Source: Shewanella pealeana ATCC 700345 (GTDB lineage Bacteria; Pseudomonadota; Gammaproteobacteria; Enterobacterales; Shewanellaceae). Taken from it: 64,000 nucleotides of DNA. The notes under the pieces were generated by a model, which did no database searches, had not been told where the DNA came from, and saw only the letters and a program-made list of their open reading frames with translations. The translations under genes and the position numbers were made by a program. Below are positions 17,145-26,870 of the stretch, in pieces (within the stretch, counting starts at the first letter, position 1; every line of letters starts with the position of its first letter). The stretch spans positions 5,021,001-5,085,000 of the forward strand of contig NC_009901.1 of NCBI RefSeq assembly GCF_000018285.1. Direction: 5' to 3'.

Positions 17145-19961
17145 TTATGATTGTTGGCGTCGGTGCGCACTCAACAAGCCAAGCACCAATACAGAAAGCC
17201 AACCTAAACTCCCTCCACCCGATGATTCACCACCATTATCGACAACTGCAGCCGCGGTTACCGTTATGGTGGCACTCTTCTTCGCCGTTTGCCCCATACT
17301 GTCTGTCACTGTCAACATCACGGTATAGCTACCAGCTGTACCATAGGTATAGCTAGGTGAAGCTGCCGAGCTAGTATTACCATCACCAAACTCCCACTGA
17401 TAGCTCAACTCGCCATTGCCGCCTGTAGATTGATCCGAAAAACTCACCTGCAAGTTAGAGATACTATGAGTAAAATCGACCTCAATAGCAGAGCCCACTA
17501 CAACATTGAGATGATTAATAAAGCTTGCCCCATTACCGTCAGTCACAGTTAGCGATACTAAGTAATTACCATCTGTCGCATATGTATAGCGAGGAGATGC
17601 CTCTGTGCTAGTCGCACCTGTGATACCAAAATCCCAAGTGTAAGTATAATGACCATCACCACCGCTGGCATTGGCGGAGAAGCTAGCCTCTCGACCTTGT
17701 AAGCTATAACTAATGCTTGTATTCAGCTCTTGTGAATCGGGCGGCGTTTGACTGGTATACCTAAGCTGCACTGTAGCATTGCTGCTATTACTCGATTGAG
17801 CCATCACCTCCATAGTGAGTCCAAGCTCTGGTAATACCGTTCCTGATTCTGGTTGTAGCGGCGCACTATAATCATTGGCATCATCGAATAGCTTGGCGCC
17901 ACTTAAGTGATCATCGTTAAAATAGCTCGACTGGTTAAATAGACTGAAAGCGGCATCTCTCACCTGTACACTAGAGTCATTGCTGCCAATTAGATTCTGG
18001 TCGGCATCGACCACACTAATTAAGCTATAACCTGGATGATTACTGACTTCATTATCGCTGTACTCTTGGTTTTCAAACCAGAGTACGACTCCAGGATCAT
18101 AAGATTCAGATTTAAGCCCTTTATCAATCCCTTGTTGGCTTCTTAGCTGGACAATGTAACGCCTGTCTTTACCCGGACGCGTATTGCCCACCCGAATAAA
18201 TCCCGCATAGGCAATATCTTCATCCAGCTCGGCGCCATTAGAGAACACCGTTTCGGTATCATCGTGTTTGATATTAATGTCATCAATCACTATGCCATAG
18301 TCCCCCACAGCTGGATCGGTCACGTAACGAATAGAAAGCCGTACCTCTCTTCCTGCATATGGGCTTAAATCATAGGAAAGATTAACCCAAGCATCGGTAC
18401 CTTCAGCTGCAGCCAAATCACTAGACTTACCGGTAATAATGTTGCGTTCGTGATTACGCAAGTTACTCGCTTTAGTGTAAAGCCCTGCTATCGCAACACC
18501 ATCGACCATCACCTGAGCATAATCATAATCTTCCTCAATGCTCCAGTGTGCCTGCATGGTTAACGTAAGCGGCGACACTGCAGGTAGATCGATATCAAAT
18601 GACATGGCATGATTTATCATATGGCCTTGAGCAGAGTAATACTGATACTTGCCGCTATAGGGCTCCTTAAAATCAATATCAACAGCGGGCACGGCAATCG
18701 ATATCTGATTAACCTTATCGTGATTTATGGCTTCAGCGAGATTGAGGTCTAAGCCTGAACTGGTGATCGAATCTAATGCGACTGTCTGCTCTGTGACCCA
18801 GTTTCCACCGTAGATACTCTGCAGATAAGAGCGAGCATAAGGACTAAAACCTGTAGGTAAGGAGCCTGCAAGCTCACCCGCCCAACTTCCGCCTGCCATA
18901 ATTGACCAGAAGCCTACAGGCGAGCCTTTACCTAGCGATGTGGTGTCATATTCATCGGGCAGTCCTAAATCATGGCCAAACTCATGTACACACACGCCCA
19001 GCGCGGCGTCGATAGGCTGAATGGTATAGCCGGAAAGCTTCATTGCAGTCCCGGGTAAGCGATAACTACCGCCATCGACAAAAGAGCGATGGGACCAGAT
19101 CGCATCGGCGCCCAACATGCCCCCACCCGCCTCTTCGCCTATGCTGGAGTGGAAAATCATCACATGGTCAATAATGCCATCGGCTTCATTGGTTATGCCG
19201 TTATTATTTGAGTCAAAAGGATCTTCGATATCGTAACTGGCTAACTCTGCATCACTCATACCTGCAACGGCTGCAGCAACAGCCTCTTTGACTAAGTCAG
19301 AAACCGCAATATCGTTATCATTATCGTCGGGATCATTGCCCCCATAAAACGCCGCATTGCTTGCTGCGCGGTACCAGCCTTTAACATCACCAGTAAAGAA
19401 GAAACTGCCGCCTGATTCAGCCAGATAGTATTGATACCCTGTCATCAAGGTTTGCCCTTGAGGGCCTTCATAACCTGAATTTGAAAATAGCAGTGAGCGA
19501 TAATGTTCAACGGAATAGTCGTTATAAAACATTTGGGTATCGCTGCTAGTTAAGCCATTGTCATCGTGGGGCAGGTCAGGAAAATCGATAAGAACGGTAA
19601 GCACCTTGACCGTTTTGCTCTTAAAGCCTTCTACCTGGCTATCGGAATAACTCATCGACTTAGAGCGCTTTTCAACTTGATCTAAACGCTTTCTTTGCTG
19701 CTGCGCCTGAATAAGCGGTAGCTTTTTGTTACCATTTGCTCTCTTGGTAAATTCGGCAATCGCTTGCTCTTTTTCCGCATCCGTTGCACTAGCAGCAAGC
19801 TCTCCACGCTTAATTAACCAATAAAGAACCTGCTCCTTATTGATAATATTGGCATCGGCTGTCGTGCCACCAAACATAGGCGCTGCTAGAGCGGTAGGAG
19901 AGAATGAAATTAATGAGGCAAAAGCTGCTGCCAACAATTTAGTGCTAAGAAGTTTATTCAT
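17145..19961 (-). CDS. Secreted M6-family metalloprotease with PKD domains and GlyGly-CTERM
   Basis: This is a secreted zinc protease of the immune inhibitor A type, about 938 residues from the ATG at 19961, which has GGAAG eight bases upstream. Parts in order are: signal peptide (MNKLLSTKLLAAAF to TALAA); propeptide-like region; peptidase domain with HEFGHDLGLPDE (about residue 325), the HExxHxxGxxD zinc site; a beta-sandwich region; two PKD repeats (YTWDFGITGATSTEASPRYTY and YQWEFGDGNTSSAASPSYTY); and a Ser/Gly linker with GGGSLGWLSVLVLGLL plus RRQQ. That end is a GlyGly-CTERM sorting signal handled by rhombosortase. It is coupled to the lipoprotein gene upstream, with one base between stop and start. 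Confidence 0.92.
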   Translation of the reverse strand: MNKLLSTKLLAAAFASLISFSPTALAAPMFGGTTADANIINKEQVLYWLIKRGELAASATDAEKEQAIAEFTKRANGNKKLPLIQAQQQRKRLDQVEKRSKSMSYSDSQVEGFKSKTVKVLTVLIDFPDLPHDDNGLTSSDTQMFYNDYSVEHYRSLLFSNSGYEGPQGQTLMTGYQYYLAESGGSFFFTGDVKGWYRAASNAAFYGGNDPDDNDNDIAVSDLVKEAVAAAVAGMSDAELASYDIEDPFDSNNNGITNEADGIIDHVMIFHSSIGEEAGGGMLGADAIWSHRSFVDGGSYRLPGTAMKLSGYTIQPIDAALGVCVHEFGHDLGLPDEYDTTSLGKGSPVGFWSIMAGGSWAGELAGSLPTGFSPYARSYLQSIYGGNWVTEQTVALDSITSSGLDLNLAEAINHDKVNQISIAVPAVDIDFKEPYSGKYQYYSAQGHMINHAMSFDIDLPAVSPLTLTMQAHWSIEEDYDYAQVMVDGVAIAGLYTKASNLRNHERNIITGKSSDLAAAEGTDAWVNLSYDLSPYAGREVRLSIRYVTDPAVGDYGIVIDDINIKHDDTETVFSNGAELDEDIAYAGFIRVGNTRPGKDRRYIVQLRSQQGIDKGLKSESYDPGVVLWFENQEYSDNEVSNHPGYSLISVVDADQNLIGSNDSSVQVRDAAFSLFNQSSYFNDDHLSGAKLFDDANDYSAPLQPESGTVLPELGLTMEVMAQSSNSSNATVQLRYTSQTPPDSQELNTSISYSLQGREASFSANASGGDGHYTYTWDFGITGATSTEASPRYTYATDGNYLVSLTVTDGNGASFINHLNVVVGSAIEVDFTHSISNLQVSFSDQSTGGNGELSYQWEFGDGNTSSAASPSYTYGTAGSYTVMLTVTDSMGQTAKKSATITVTAAAVVDNGGESSGGGSLGWLSVLVLGLLSAHRRQQS

Positions 19962-19962
19962 G

Positions 19963-20262
19963 CTACTGACTTCCTTTTTTACAATCTTGGAATGCCTGCT
20001 GACGCTTGCGGATGTATTCGATAACCACCGCTTCCGCTTCAATTTCAGTCATCTGTTCGGTAATCAAGCCTCGCTGCTTAAGGTTAGCCTCGAGCTTAGC
20101 TGTATCTTTGATTGGTGGTGTCGAACTACATAAAATATCTTTACGAGGAACATCACTATGTGGATCCGTCACAGCAGGCTGCTCTATTTCTTGAGAACGG
20201 CTGTTGCAGGCCGACACAAATACAAAACTAAGGAAAACAAATACTAGAAGAGAAACTTTCAT
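19963..20262 (-). CDS. Small lipoprotein coupled to the M6 protease
   Basis: This 99-residue protein has a lipoprotein signal (hydrophobic stretch, then FVSAC with C19). The mature part contains a charged helical segment (LEANLKQRGLITEQMTEIEAEAVVIEYIRKRQQAFQDCKK). There are two further cysteines, C45 and C94, perhaps disulfide-bonded. Its stop is one base before the protease start, so the two are translated together. It could be a chaperone, inhibitor or anchor for the protease; no family is recognised. Confidence 0.75.
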   Translation of the reverse strand: MKVSLLVFVFLSFVFVSACNSRSQEIEQPAVTDPHSDVPRKDILCSSTPPIKDTAKLEANLKQRGLITEQMTEIEAEAVVIEYIRKRQQAFQDCKKGSQ

Positions 20263-20405
20263 AGGCTACCCAACACTACTGAATCACAAAACAATAACAA
20301 CAACAGTAGAACATTAACAGTCGAATTAATGTATTTAGGCAGCCTATTTTAAAACATCAGAATTATTGGCAAACTTTCATAATGTTAGCAATTAAAGCTC
20401 CATGA

Positions 20406-22571
20406 CTATTCATCACCAACGTCGGTTAACCATGACTGATAAATGAGCAACAATACCGAAGCTGACCAGCTAAAGTTGGTGCAGTGCAACCCTTCTCCTG
20501 TTAGCGGGTTATAATTTTCACGAATTGGACTCTGCCCAAGGATCCCCTCTCCTTGCACCACCAATTGCTTAGCTAAACTCTGGGCTTGCTCATGATAACC
20601 GTAGCGCTCGACCCCTTGTAGACCGAATAATGCCTGATCTAACCATACTGGACCTCGCCAATACTTAGCCGCCGCAAAATTAGGACTATCGGCACTCACC
20701 GTCGGGAACGGAATTAAGGTGCCAAATTGCGTCTCATTAAGATGTCGCTCTACGATAATTTTGGCTTGGGCCTCACTGGCCGCTCCAGCCCAAAGCGGGA
20801 TCCAGCCCTCGACGCCTTTACCTTGCTTAACCATCAACTCGCTACCGGTTGGCGTATAACGAATATCATAGAAAAAGCCTGACTCGGCATCATACATCTG
20901 CATCTGAATTTGTTTTGCTAGCCGAGTGGCTGCAAGGTCCCATTTTTCTGCTGCGCTTTCATCGCCGAGTACAGCCGCGATCTGCTCTAGAAAACGTTTC
21001 TCCGCATAGAGATAAGCATTAAGATCCACCGATTCTTGGGATACAGAATAACCAACGAGCTGGCCCCCTTGGCGGTTTTGCCATATATCTAAGGCGTCAT
21101 CCATATCGAAGCGCGGCGCATTATCCATCCCCGACTCCCAAGCTGCGGCTTCGATCACCGCTTGCGGGTTAATCGATCCATCCTCATTGAGGTGCATAGG
21201 ATGGAGATTGGCACCATACTCGGCTAGGCCATTATCATTGTTGTCACGATTGCGATACCACCACTCGTGATAGGCCACAAGCTTGGGATACATAATGTTA
21301 AGAAAGGCTTCATCTTTATCCTGCAGATAAATTTGCCACACGGCCCAAGCGGATAGTGGTGGCTTACCATTGCGCTCATTCCAATTGCCGCCCTCACCAC
21401 CACGTTCGCGGTCTTTATTATAAAAAATAGCATCGGGAAGATTGCCCGCATCTTGCGGTCTCAGCGGATCCTGCGACGTAAATTGATAATCGAACATGGC
21501 TAAAACATTAGACTTGGCTAATTCGGGATCGAATCGCGCTAAGGCGACGGCTTGCTTCCAGCTATCCCATGCCCATACACCGTTAAACCACTTATAGGTA
21601 ATCGAAGGCGTTATCGCATCATGTTGTAGCGCGCCCGCCGGACTGCGCCAATTGTGCACTAGGGTTAGCATGCTTTTTACTGCGAGTTGACGAGAGCTCT
21701 TATCTCCTCCTTTGATCGCCCTATCGAGCCTGGCTTGCCACTTGGCCTGATTATCCAGCAACTGACTGTCAATCTTGCTCCAATCGGGCGCTTGATGCGC
21801 CGTTCGCTCGGCTTGGGTGTGGAAATAGCGCTGCGCCGATATAAACGTATGCTGCTGCCCCGCATCTAGAATCATGGGCTCAGCAATGGCGCGATAACCC
21901 GATTGCTCATCGAGGGTAATCTTCATATCTCGATCGAACCACAACTCATACTCGGCATCGGCTAGCTGAATTCGCCAAGTTTCCATGATTGGATTGAGCT
22001 GCCAACTAACATGGTTAGCGCTCACTTCAGCCTGTTTGATTAAGCGGTAATCGGCAAGTGAGGGGTGAGAACTAAAGGGTGTACCGTGCCAGACGAGCTG
22101 CCAAGTTTGAGGCTTGTTAGATAGGTTAACTAACTCGGTGCGGATCACCGCGGTGCGATTATCGCTATAGCTGAGAGATAAATTAAGTTGAAAATCAGAC
22201 CAGGTAAACGACTGTACTAAGGCGTCTGGCCTGCTATAGATCTCGATTCGACTGGCGCTATCCAGTGACACAAATTCATCTTTATCTATGTTGATCAGCT
22301 GCAAACGTTGCAAGCTGTCACTCAAGTGCAGGCTGTACTCTTGGGCGATAAACAGCGGGCCAGTAAAGCTGCCGTAATAATCGGCATTATCGGGCAGGTG
22401 AAAACCATGCCAAGCACCTTGGTCGGTATAAACTGAGCCTATGGTGAGATTGCCCTTATTATCACGCTGCTCCATCGAGGTTGGCGTGCCTTGATAAGGC
22501 AGTAGATTTTGATAATCGGCAGAATCAAGCGAAGAGAGGCTAGCGATACAGAGTAAGAGGCAATTCAGCAT
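20406..22571 (-). CDS. GH63-like glycoside hydrolase (alpha-glucosidase/mannosylglycerate hydrolase type)
   Basis: This 721-residue protein has a short signal peptide (MLNCLLLCIASLSSLDS). The N-terminal half is a beta-sandwich domain. The catalytic (alpha/alpha)6 barrel follows, with FNGVWAWDSWKQAVALA, GGNWNERNGKPPLSAW, and YWRGPVWLDQALFGLQGVERYGY, as in GH63/MGH1-like enzymes such as YgjK. The Asp in WDSWK and a glutamate near the C-terminus would act as acid and base. The substrate cannot be read from the sequence; alpha-glucosides or compatible solutes are possible. No ribosome site is evident before the ATG. Confidence 0.82.
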   Translation of the reverse strand: MLNCLLLCIASLSSLDSADYQNLLPYQGTPTSMEQRDNKGNLTIGSVYTDQGAWHGFHLPDNADYYGSFTGPLFIAQEYSLHLSDSLQRLQLINIDKDEFVSLDSASRIEIYSRPDALVQSFTWSDFQLNLSLSYSDNRTAVIRTELVNLSNKPQTWQLVWHGTPFSSHPSLADYRLIKQAEVSANHVSWQLNPIMETWRIQLADAEYELWFDRDMKITLDEQSGYRAIAEPMILDAGQQHTFISAQRYFHTQAERTAHQAPDWSKIDSQLLDNQAKWQARLDRAIKGGDKSSRQLAVKSMLTLVHNWRSPAGALQHDAITPSITYKWFNGVWAWDSWKQAVALARFDPELAKSNVLAMFDYQFTSQDPLRPQDAGNLPDAIFYNKDRERGGEGGNWNERNGKPPLSAWAVWQIYLQDKDEAFLNIMYPKLVAYHEWWYRNRDNNDNGLAEYGANLHPMHLNEDGSINPQAVIEAAAWESGMDNAPRFDMDDALDIWQNRQGGQLVGYSVSQESVDLNAYLYAEKRFLEQIAAVLGDESAAEKWDLAATRLAKQIQMQMYDAESGFFYDIRYTPTGSELMVKQGKGVEGWIPLWAGAASEAQAKIIVERHLNETQFGTLIPFPTVSADSPNFAAAKYWRGPVWLDQALFGLQGVERYGYHEQAQSLAKQLVVQGEGILGQSPIRENYNPLTGEGLHCTNFSWSASVLLLIYQSWLTDVGDE

Positions 22572-22760
22572 GAGTTATTGTTATTTTTGAATATAATATC
22601 CTAAGTATTACAGGCTAAAATTTAATCTGCAAGCGCGATTAACTTTAGATTAACAAACTAAAATAGCAATCCAGCTCATATTTCAACCAATAAACGTCAA
22701 CGAATTCATCTAAGCGACTACGGTGCAATGTGGCAGCTTAATATAGGTCGTCATAGACGT

Positions 22761-23357
22761 TTATAGCCCGGTGTGGCTAATGTAATTGGCGACACCATCG
22801 AGAAACATCTGCACCGAGATCATCACTAATACCATGCCCATCAAGCGTTCAACGGCTGTCAGCCCCTTTTCGCCTAGAACCTTAGTGAACACCTTGTAGA
22901 AGAGTAGAATTACCGCACTCACGCCCCAAGCAGACACTAAGGCGATGGTCCAATCAAACATGCGCTCATTGTCTGTGTGTGCCAATAGAATCAAAGCCGC
23001 TAGCACCGAGGGACCTGCCATTAATGGAATGGCCATCGGCACAATAAATGGTTCTTCTCCCGCGGCCAGTCCAACCACACCACCGGGCTGAGGGAAAATC
23101 ATTCGAATCGCAATTAGGAATAAAATAATACCGCCGGCAATACTCACTGACTCGGTACGCAAGTTAAGGAAGTTAAGAATCGCCTCTCCCGCAAACAGGA
23201 ATAACATCATGATCACTAAGGCGAATAGCAGTTCACGGATCAAAACTCGACGACGCTTCTTCGGTTCAATATGGCGCAAGATAGACGCAAATATGGGTAA
23301 ATTCCCCAGAGGATCCATAATGAGGAATAACATGACTGCCGCTGAAAAAGTATCCAT
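22761..23357 (-). CDS. yhgN: MarC/YhgN family inner-membrane protein
   Basis: This 198-residue protein has six predicted membrane helices. MarC-family signatures are present: LFLIMDPLGNLPIFASIL at the start, IRMIFPQPGG, and EPFIVPMAIPLMAGPSVLAALILL. The close match in character is YhgN. The transport substrate of the family is not settled. The gene is separated from a divergent transporter gene by 217 bp. Confidence 0.88.
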   Translation of the reverse strand: MDTFSAAVMLFLIMDPLGNLPIFASILRHIEPKKRRRVLIRELLFALVIMMLFLFAGEAILNFLNLRTESVSIAGGIILFLIAIRMIFPQPGGVVGLAAGEEPFIVPMAIPLMAGPSVLAALILLAHTDNERMFDWTIALVSAWGVSAVILLFYKVFTKVLGEKGLTAVERLMGMVLVMISVQMFLDGVANYISHTGL

Positions 23358-23574
23358 AGATAAATGCTTCTATTCGCCGTAAAAAATACTATTCTATTAT
23401 CTTTAGCGACAAACTAACAAATGAGCATCAAAAAAAACCATTTAATACCACAACACATGTGAATTTAATACCAATTGAATATCAATGTAAATTCAATATA
23501 GGCCTCTGCTAATTATCCACAAGGCTGGTATACTATGGCGCTTTTCTCGCTCTCGCGGTTTAAATTGGAACTCA

Positions 23575-25227
23575 ATGCTGTATCTATTAGCTAGCTGCAT
23601 CGCACTATTATTAGGCCCACTGTTTTATCGATTCTTTTCGACAGGCAATGGACTACAAAAAGGCCTAGACGGATTTATATTCGTTTCTCTGGGCGGTTTA
23701 GTGCTGGTTCATATTCTTCCAGAGCTATTAGAGCATGGCGGGTTTCTAGCGATTGTGTTTGTGATAATCGGTATATGGGGCCCCACCCTTAGCGAACGAC
23801 TTTTCCACCGCTATTCAGAAGTCACCCATAACCTCACCTTAATCTTAGGTATTGGCGGACTATTACTGCATACCATCACAGATGGTGGCGCGATGATTTT
23901 GGCTCAACAAGAAGGTAACTCCCCCTTGTTGGCGCTGGGGATCATCTTGCATAGGCTGCCTGTCGGTGTAGCCATCTGGTGGTTACTCAAGCCACAAGTC
24001 GGCAGTCGCTGGGCTATGGTGGTACTCGCCGCAATGATGCTACTCACCGGCTTCGGTTACTTTGCCGGAGAGCAAATGCTGTCTCACTTAAGCCTTGAGA
24101 ATACCGTTTATTTACAAGCTTTTGTTACGGGCTCCATCCTGCATGTAGTGCTACATCAGCCCCATGGCAACCCAGTAACTGACAAGCAAGGCAAGTATGA
24201 ATACCACGCTGGGATAGGTAGTTTACTCGGTATCGCTCTACTATTTTTACTGCTGATGATGGATTCAGGCGGTCATGACCATCATCACAGCCATAGTCAC
24301 TCAACCGAGCACCTACTCGATTGGATGCTGACTATCGCGCCAGTTTTACTCCTCAGTTATGCCGTAGCGAGTCTGCGTTTCCACTTTGGACTCACGCCTC
24401 ACAACGACCAGCTGAGCAAGCTTTGGCTGCAAAGATTACTCGGCCCAGAAGCTATCATCATTACCGGCTTACTACTTGGCCCGATGTTTGCGCTGATCCA
24501 AGCGGTCTCGGTGGCGATAATTGGCTGGCAGCTCACTCGCTGTAATGTCGAACCTACCGACCCCCATGATGCTCTGCCTGATTCGGCTTGGCGTTTTGGT
24601 TTCGCACACTTGGTCGATCGTAGTGCGCCATGGATCTTGTTGAGCCTAGTACTAGCAAATCTCATCGGTCACCCAGCCGTACCACTATCTAGCCCGTTAG
24701 TGCAGGTGTTAGTGCTGTTATTGGTATTTTTACCGATGCGATTCTGTAATTTAGGTGCCGCAGTGTTGTCTTTATCTCTGGCATACAGTGGCTGGACAAC
24801 GACGGCCGTGCTCTTGCCATTAATCGCCGCACCAATATTTAATATTGCCCAGTTAAAACTGATGAATTGGACTCAAAGAATCAGCTTATTTGCACTTCTG
24901 ATAGCATTGCTTGGGGCTATTGAGTTATTGCATCCTAAGTGGCAGGCCTTAGTGCACCTGCCTGCGACACTTAACAATATCTGTTTGATCATTGTGGCCA
25001 TCTTGTTTGCCACCAGCTTGTTACGCCTTGGACCACGCAAGTTCCTAAGCCGACTCATGCTGCTTAAGCCGAAGGCTCATCACCACGATCACAGCCACTC
25101 GCACAGCCATGAGCCTAAGCATGAATATGAGCATAGCCATGCTCCTAAGCACGAGCATAGCCATGAGCACGGTCATAAGCCTAAGCATGAACACCAGCAT
25201 AGTCATGATCACAAGCATCATCATTAA
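23575..25227 (+). CDS. ZIP-like metal transporter with histidine-rich C-terminal tail
   Basis: This 550-residue polytopic membrane protein has two halves. Residues 1-210 resemble ZIP transporters: histidines in membrane helices (LLLHTITDGGAMIL, LHRLPVGVAIWWLL, ILHVVLHQPHG). A His cluster (GGHDHHHSHSHS) precedes a second membrane half (about 235-500) of permease type that I cannot assign. The last 50 residues are a run of HSH/KHEH units encoded by short repeats of CATAGCCATGAGC-like sequence. Binding and transport of zinc or another divalent metal is inferred; direction is unclear. Confidence 0.75.
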   Translation: MLYLLASCIALLLGPLFYRFFSTGNGLQKGLDGFIFVSLGGLVLVHILPELLEHGGFLAIVFVIIGIWGPTLSERLFHRYSEVTHNLTLILGIGGLLLHTITDGGAMILAQQEGNSPLLALGIILHRLPVGVAIWWLLKPQVGSRWAMVVLAAMMLLTGFGYFAGEQMLSHLSLENTVYLQAFVTGSILHVVLHQPHGNPVTDKQGKYEYHAGIGSLLGIALLFLLLMMDSGGHDHHHSHSHSTEHLLDWMLTIAPVLLLSYAVASLRFHFGLTPHNDQLSKLWLQRLLGPEAIIITGLLLGPMFALIQAVSVAIIGWQLTRCNVEPTDPHDALPDSAWRFGFAHLVDRSAPWILLSLVLANLIGHPAVPLSSPLVQVLVLLLVFLPMRFCNLGAAVLSLSLAYSGWTTTAVLLPLIAAPIFNIAQLKLMNWTQRISLFALLIALLGAIELLHPKWQALVHLPATLNNICLIIVAILFATSLLRLGPRKFLSRLMLLKPKAHHHDHSHSHSHEPKHEYEHSHAPKHEHSHEHGHKPKHEHQHSHDHKHHH

Positions 25228-25313
25228 TAGTCGCAGTCTCTAGTCAGCTGCCGCTAGCTTTTCTAAGTCATGGGCATTAACCTGTATCCATGACTTAGAT
25301 TTGAGCTATGTTT

Positions 25314-26084
25314 ATGTGCATTCTATTTGTTGCTCTGCAGACTCACCCCGAATTCCCCCTTATTATCTGTGCAAATCGTGATGAATTTCATCATCGGCCC
25401 ACCCAAGCCGCTCATTTCTGGCCCACGTCGAACTCGTCAAACAAACTGTTAGCAGGAAAGGACTTAGAGGCCGGTGGAACCTGGCTCGGGGTAAATCAGC
25501 AGGGGGAAATTGGCGGATTAACCAATATTCGCGCACCAGAGCTCAACCAAAATGATATGAGAAGCCGTGGTGAGCTAGTGCTAAAAGCCTTAGGTGATGA
25601 GGGCATAAATCAAGATTGGTTGCAGCTGCATAGCCGTTTCTACAATCCGTTTAACTTGCTCTTTGGCGACGAAAATAAGCTGCAATGTTTCGATAGTCGC
25701 AGCCAAAAATTGAAGCAACTCTCGCCAGGGTTTCACTCGATAAGTAATGGTGCACTCGATGATATCTGGCCCAAAATGGCGCGCGGCAGCCAGGCGATAG
25801 AGCAACATATTTCTAGTCATAGCACTCCTGATATCGACGCACTACTTACGATTATGATGGATAACACCCAAGCACCCGATAGCGAACTTCCGCAAACAGG
25901 GGTCAGCATTGAGTGGGAGCGGCACCTGTCTTCAATCTATATCCGGCATGAAGAATACGGCACACGTTCGACGAGCATTATTTTGAAAGACAAGCAGGGC
26001 AAGATACATTTCACCGAGGTGAGATATGACGGCAAAGGCCGTAATTTAGGTCGAGACGAGTTTACGATAGCATCGGGTGAATAA
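25314..26084 (+). CDS. NRDE family protein (TANGO2-like)
   Basis: The protein starts MCILFVAL and has the family-defining CANRDEFHHRPTQ, so it belongs to the NRDE/TANGO2 (DUF833) group. I choose the ATG at 25314 over 25308 because Cys at position 2 is usual in this family. It is about 256 residues. Proteins of the family have an Ntn-hydrolase-like appearance, and eukaryotic relatives affect heme and lipid handling; the bacterial role is not settled. The gene appears to be monocistronic. Confidence 0.85.
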   Translation: MCILFVALQTHPEFPLIICANRDEFHHRPTQAAHFWPTSNSSNKLLAGKDLEAGGTWLGVNQQGEIGGLTNIRAPELNQNDMRSRGELVLKALGDEGINQDWLQLHSRFYNPFNLLFGDENKLQCFDSRSQKLKQLSPGFHSISNGALDDIWPKMARGSQAIEQHISSHSTPDIDALLTIMMDNTQAPDSELPQTGVSIEWERHLSSIYIRHEEYGTRSTSIILKDKQGKIHFTEVRYDGKGRNLGRDEFTIASGE

Positions 26085-26106
26085 ACGCACGCCAGACTCG
26101 TTTGCG

Positions 26107-26178
26107 TTACTTTTTAGCGTGTTTGACCAGATAAATTGAGCCGACAAGCAACACTACAGCAGGAATAAGAAACACCAT
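26107..26178 (-). CDS. 23-residue single-helix membrane peptide
   Basis: An ATG at 26178 opens 23 codons ending in TAA. The peptide has one hydrophobic helix (FLIPAVVLLVGSIYLV) and a basic end (KHAKK), so it would sit in the inner membrane with the C-terminus probably in the cytoplasm. The ribosome site is unusually strong: AAGGAGAAAGGT directly before ATG. It lies alone between the NRDE gene and an NTF2-like gene. I recognise no named family. Small proteins of this kind often regulate transporters or respiratory enzymes, but nothing here shows the partner. Confidence 0.65.
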   Translation of the reverse strand: MVFLIPAVVLLVGSIYLVKHAKK

Positions 26179-26313
26179 ACCTTTCTCCTTGTTTATCAAT
26201 TAACATTCACTATAGCTTAACTTAGCTCTGTTTATCAAAACAGAGCCAAATGCGCCAATATTGCAACTTACTATTGCAAAGATAGCAGAGCTATTTAAGA
26301 AGCAGATGCTTCA

Positions 26314-26736
26314 CTAATCAGAGGTGTGGTCATGAGTGATCACCCAACGGTCATCGATTTTCTCGACCAAGAGCGTGAACACGCCATTAGGGTTGTCTTT
26401 AGCGCGATCCAGTGACCAACGGCCGACAACTATAGCCGCATAGTTGCTGAGCATCTTGATCTCTTTAATCGTAAAAGTCAGCGAGCCTAAGGTCGCTTTA
26501 TCGGGATAATGTTTCTTATAGGCGGCAAGTGTTTCTGCCCAGCCATAACGGAATTTACCATTGGAAACGAAGCGCATTTTGTCACTGTTCCAATAGCCCT
26601 GCATATAAGCATCTAGGTCACCGCGATTCCATGCAGCTTCCTGCTCGGCCAAAATATTTGCAATATCATCGGTTGGCACGGCATGAACGTTAAATGCCAA
26701 GCACAACAATAAGACACTGATTACTTTTTTAAACAT
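26314..26736 (-). CDS. Periplasmic NTF2-like protein (DUF4440/SgcJ type)
   Basis: This 140-residue protein has a signal peptide ending VHA. It then shows the NTF2-like pattern ILAEQEAAWNRGDLDAYMQGYWNSDKMRFVSNGKFRYGWAETLAAYKKHYP, ending WVITHDHTSD. The fold suits small-molecule binding or isomerase-like chemistry. No catalytic assignment is possible. It is unrelated in sequence detail to the NTF2-like gene at 14287-14679. Confidence 0.8.
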   Translation of the reverse strand: MFKKVISVLLLCLAFNVHAVPTDDIANILAEQEAAWNRGDLDAYMQGYWNSDKMRFVSNGKFRYGWAETLAAYKKHYPDKATLGSLTFTIKEIKMLSNYAAIVVGRWSLDRAKDNPNGVFTLLVEKIDDRWVITHDHTSD

Positions 26737-26870
26737 TGCCTCTCTCCAATCTGGCTCTATTGGGTGTACTATACCTCAAATATCTATCCGGGGTATTACA
26801 ACCAATACCTATTGGCTAAAGCCCCTGAAAGCAACAATACTCATATTAAAGGCTGGACGGTTTTCGTTAT

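Noticed and set aside
23462..23500. Third MITE remnant starting TAATACCAATTG
   Set aside because: Only about ten bases resemble the terminal repeat; the rest of the element is absent.
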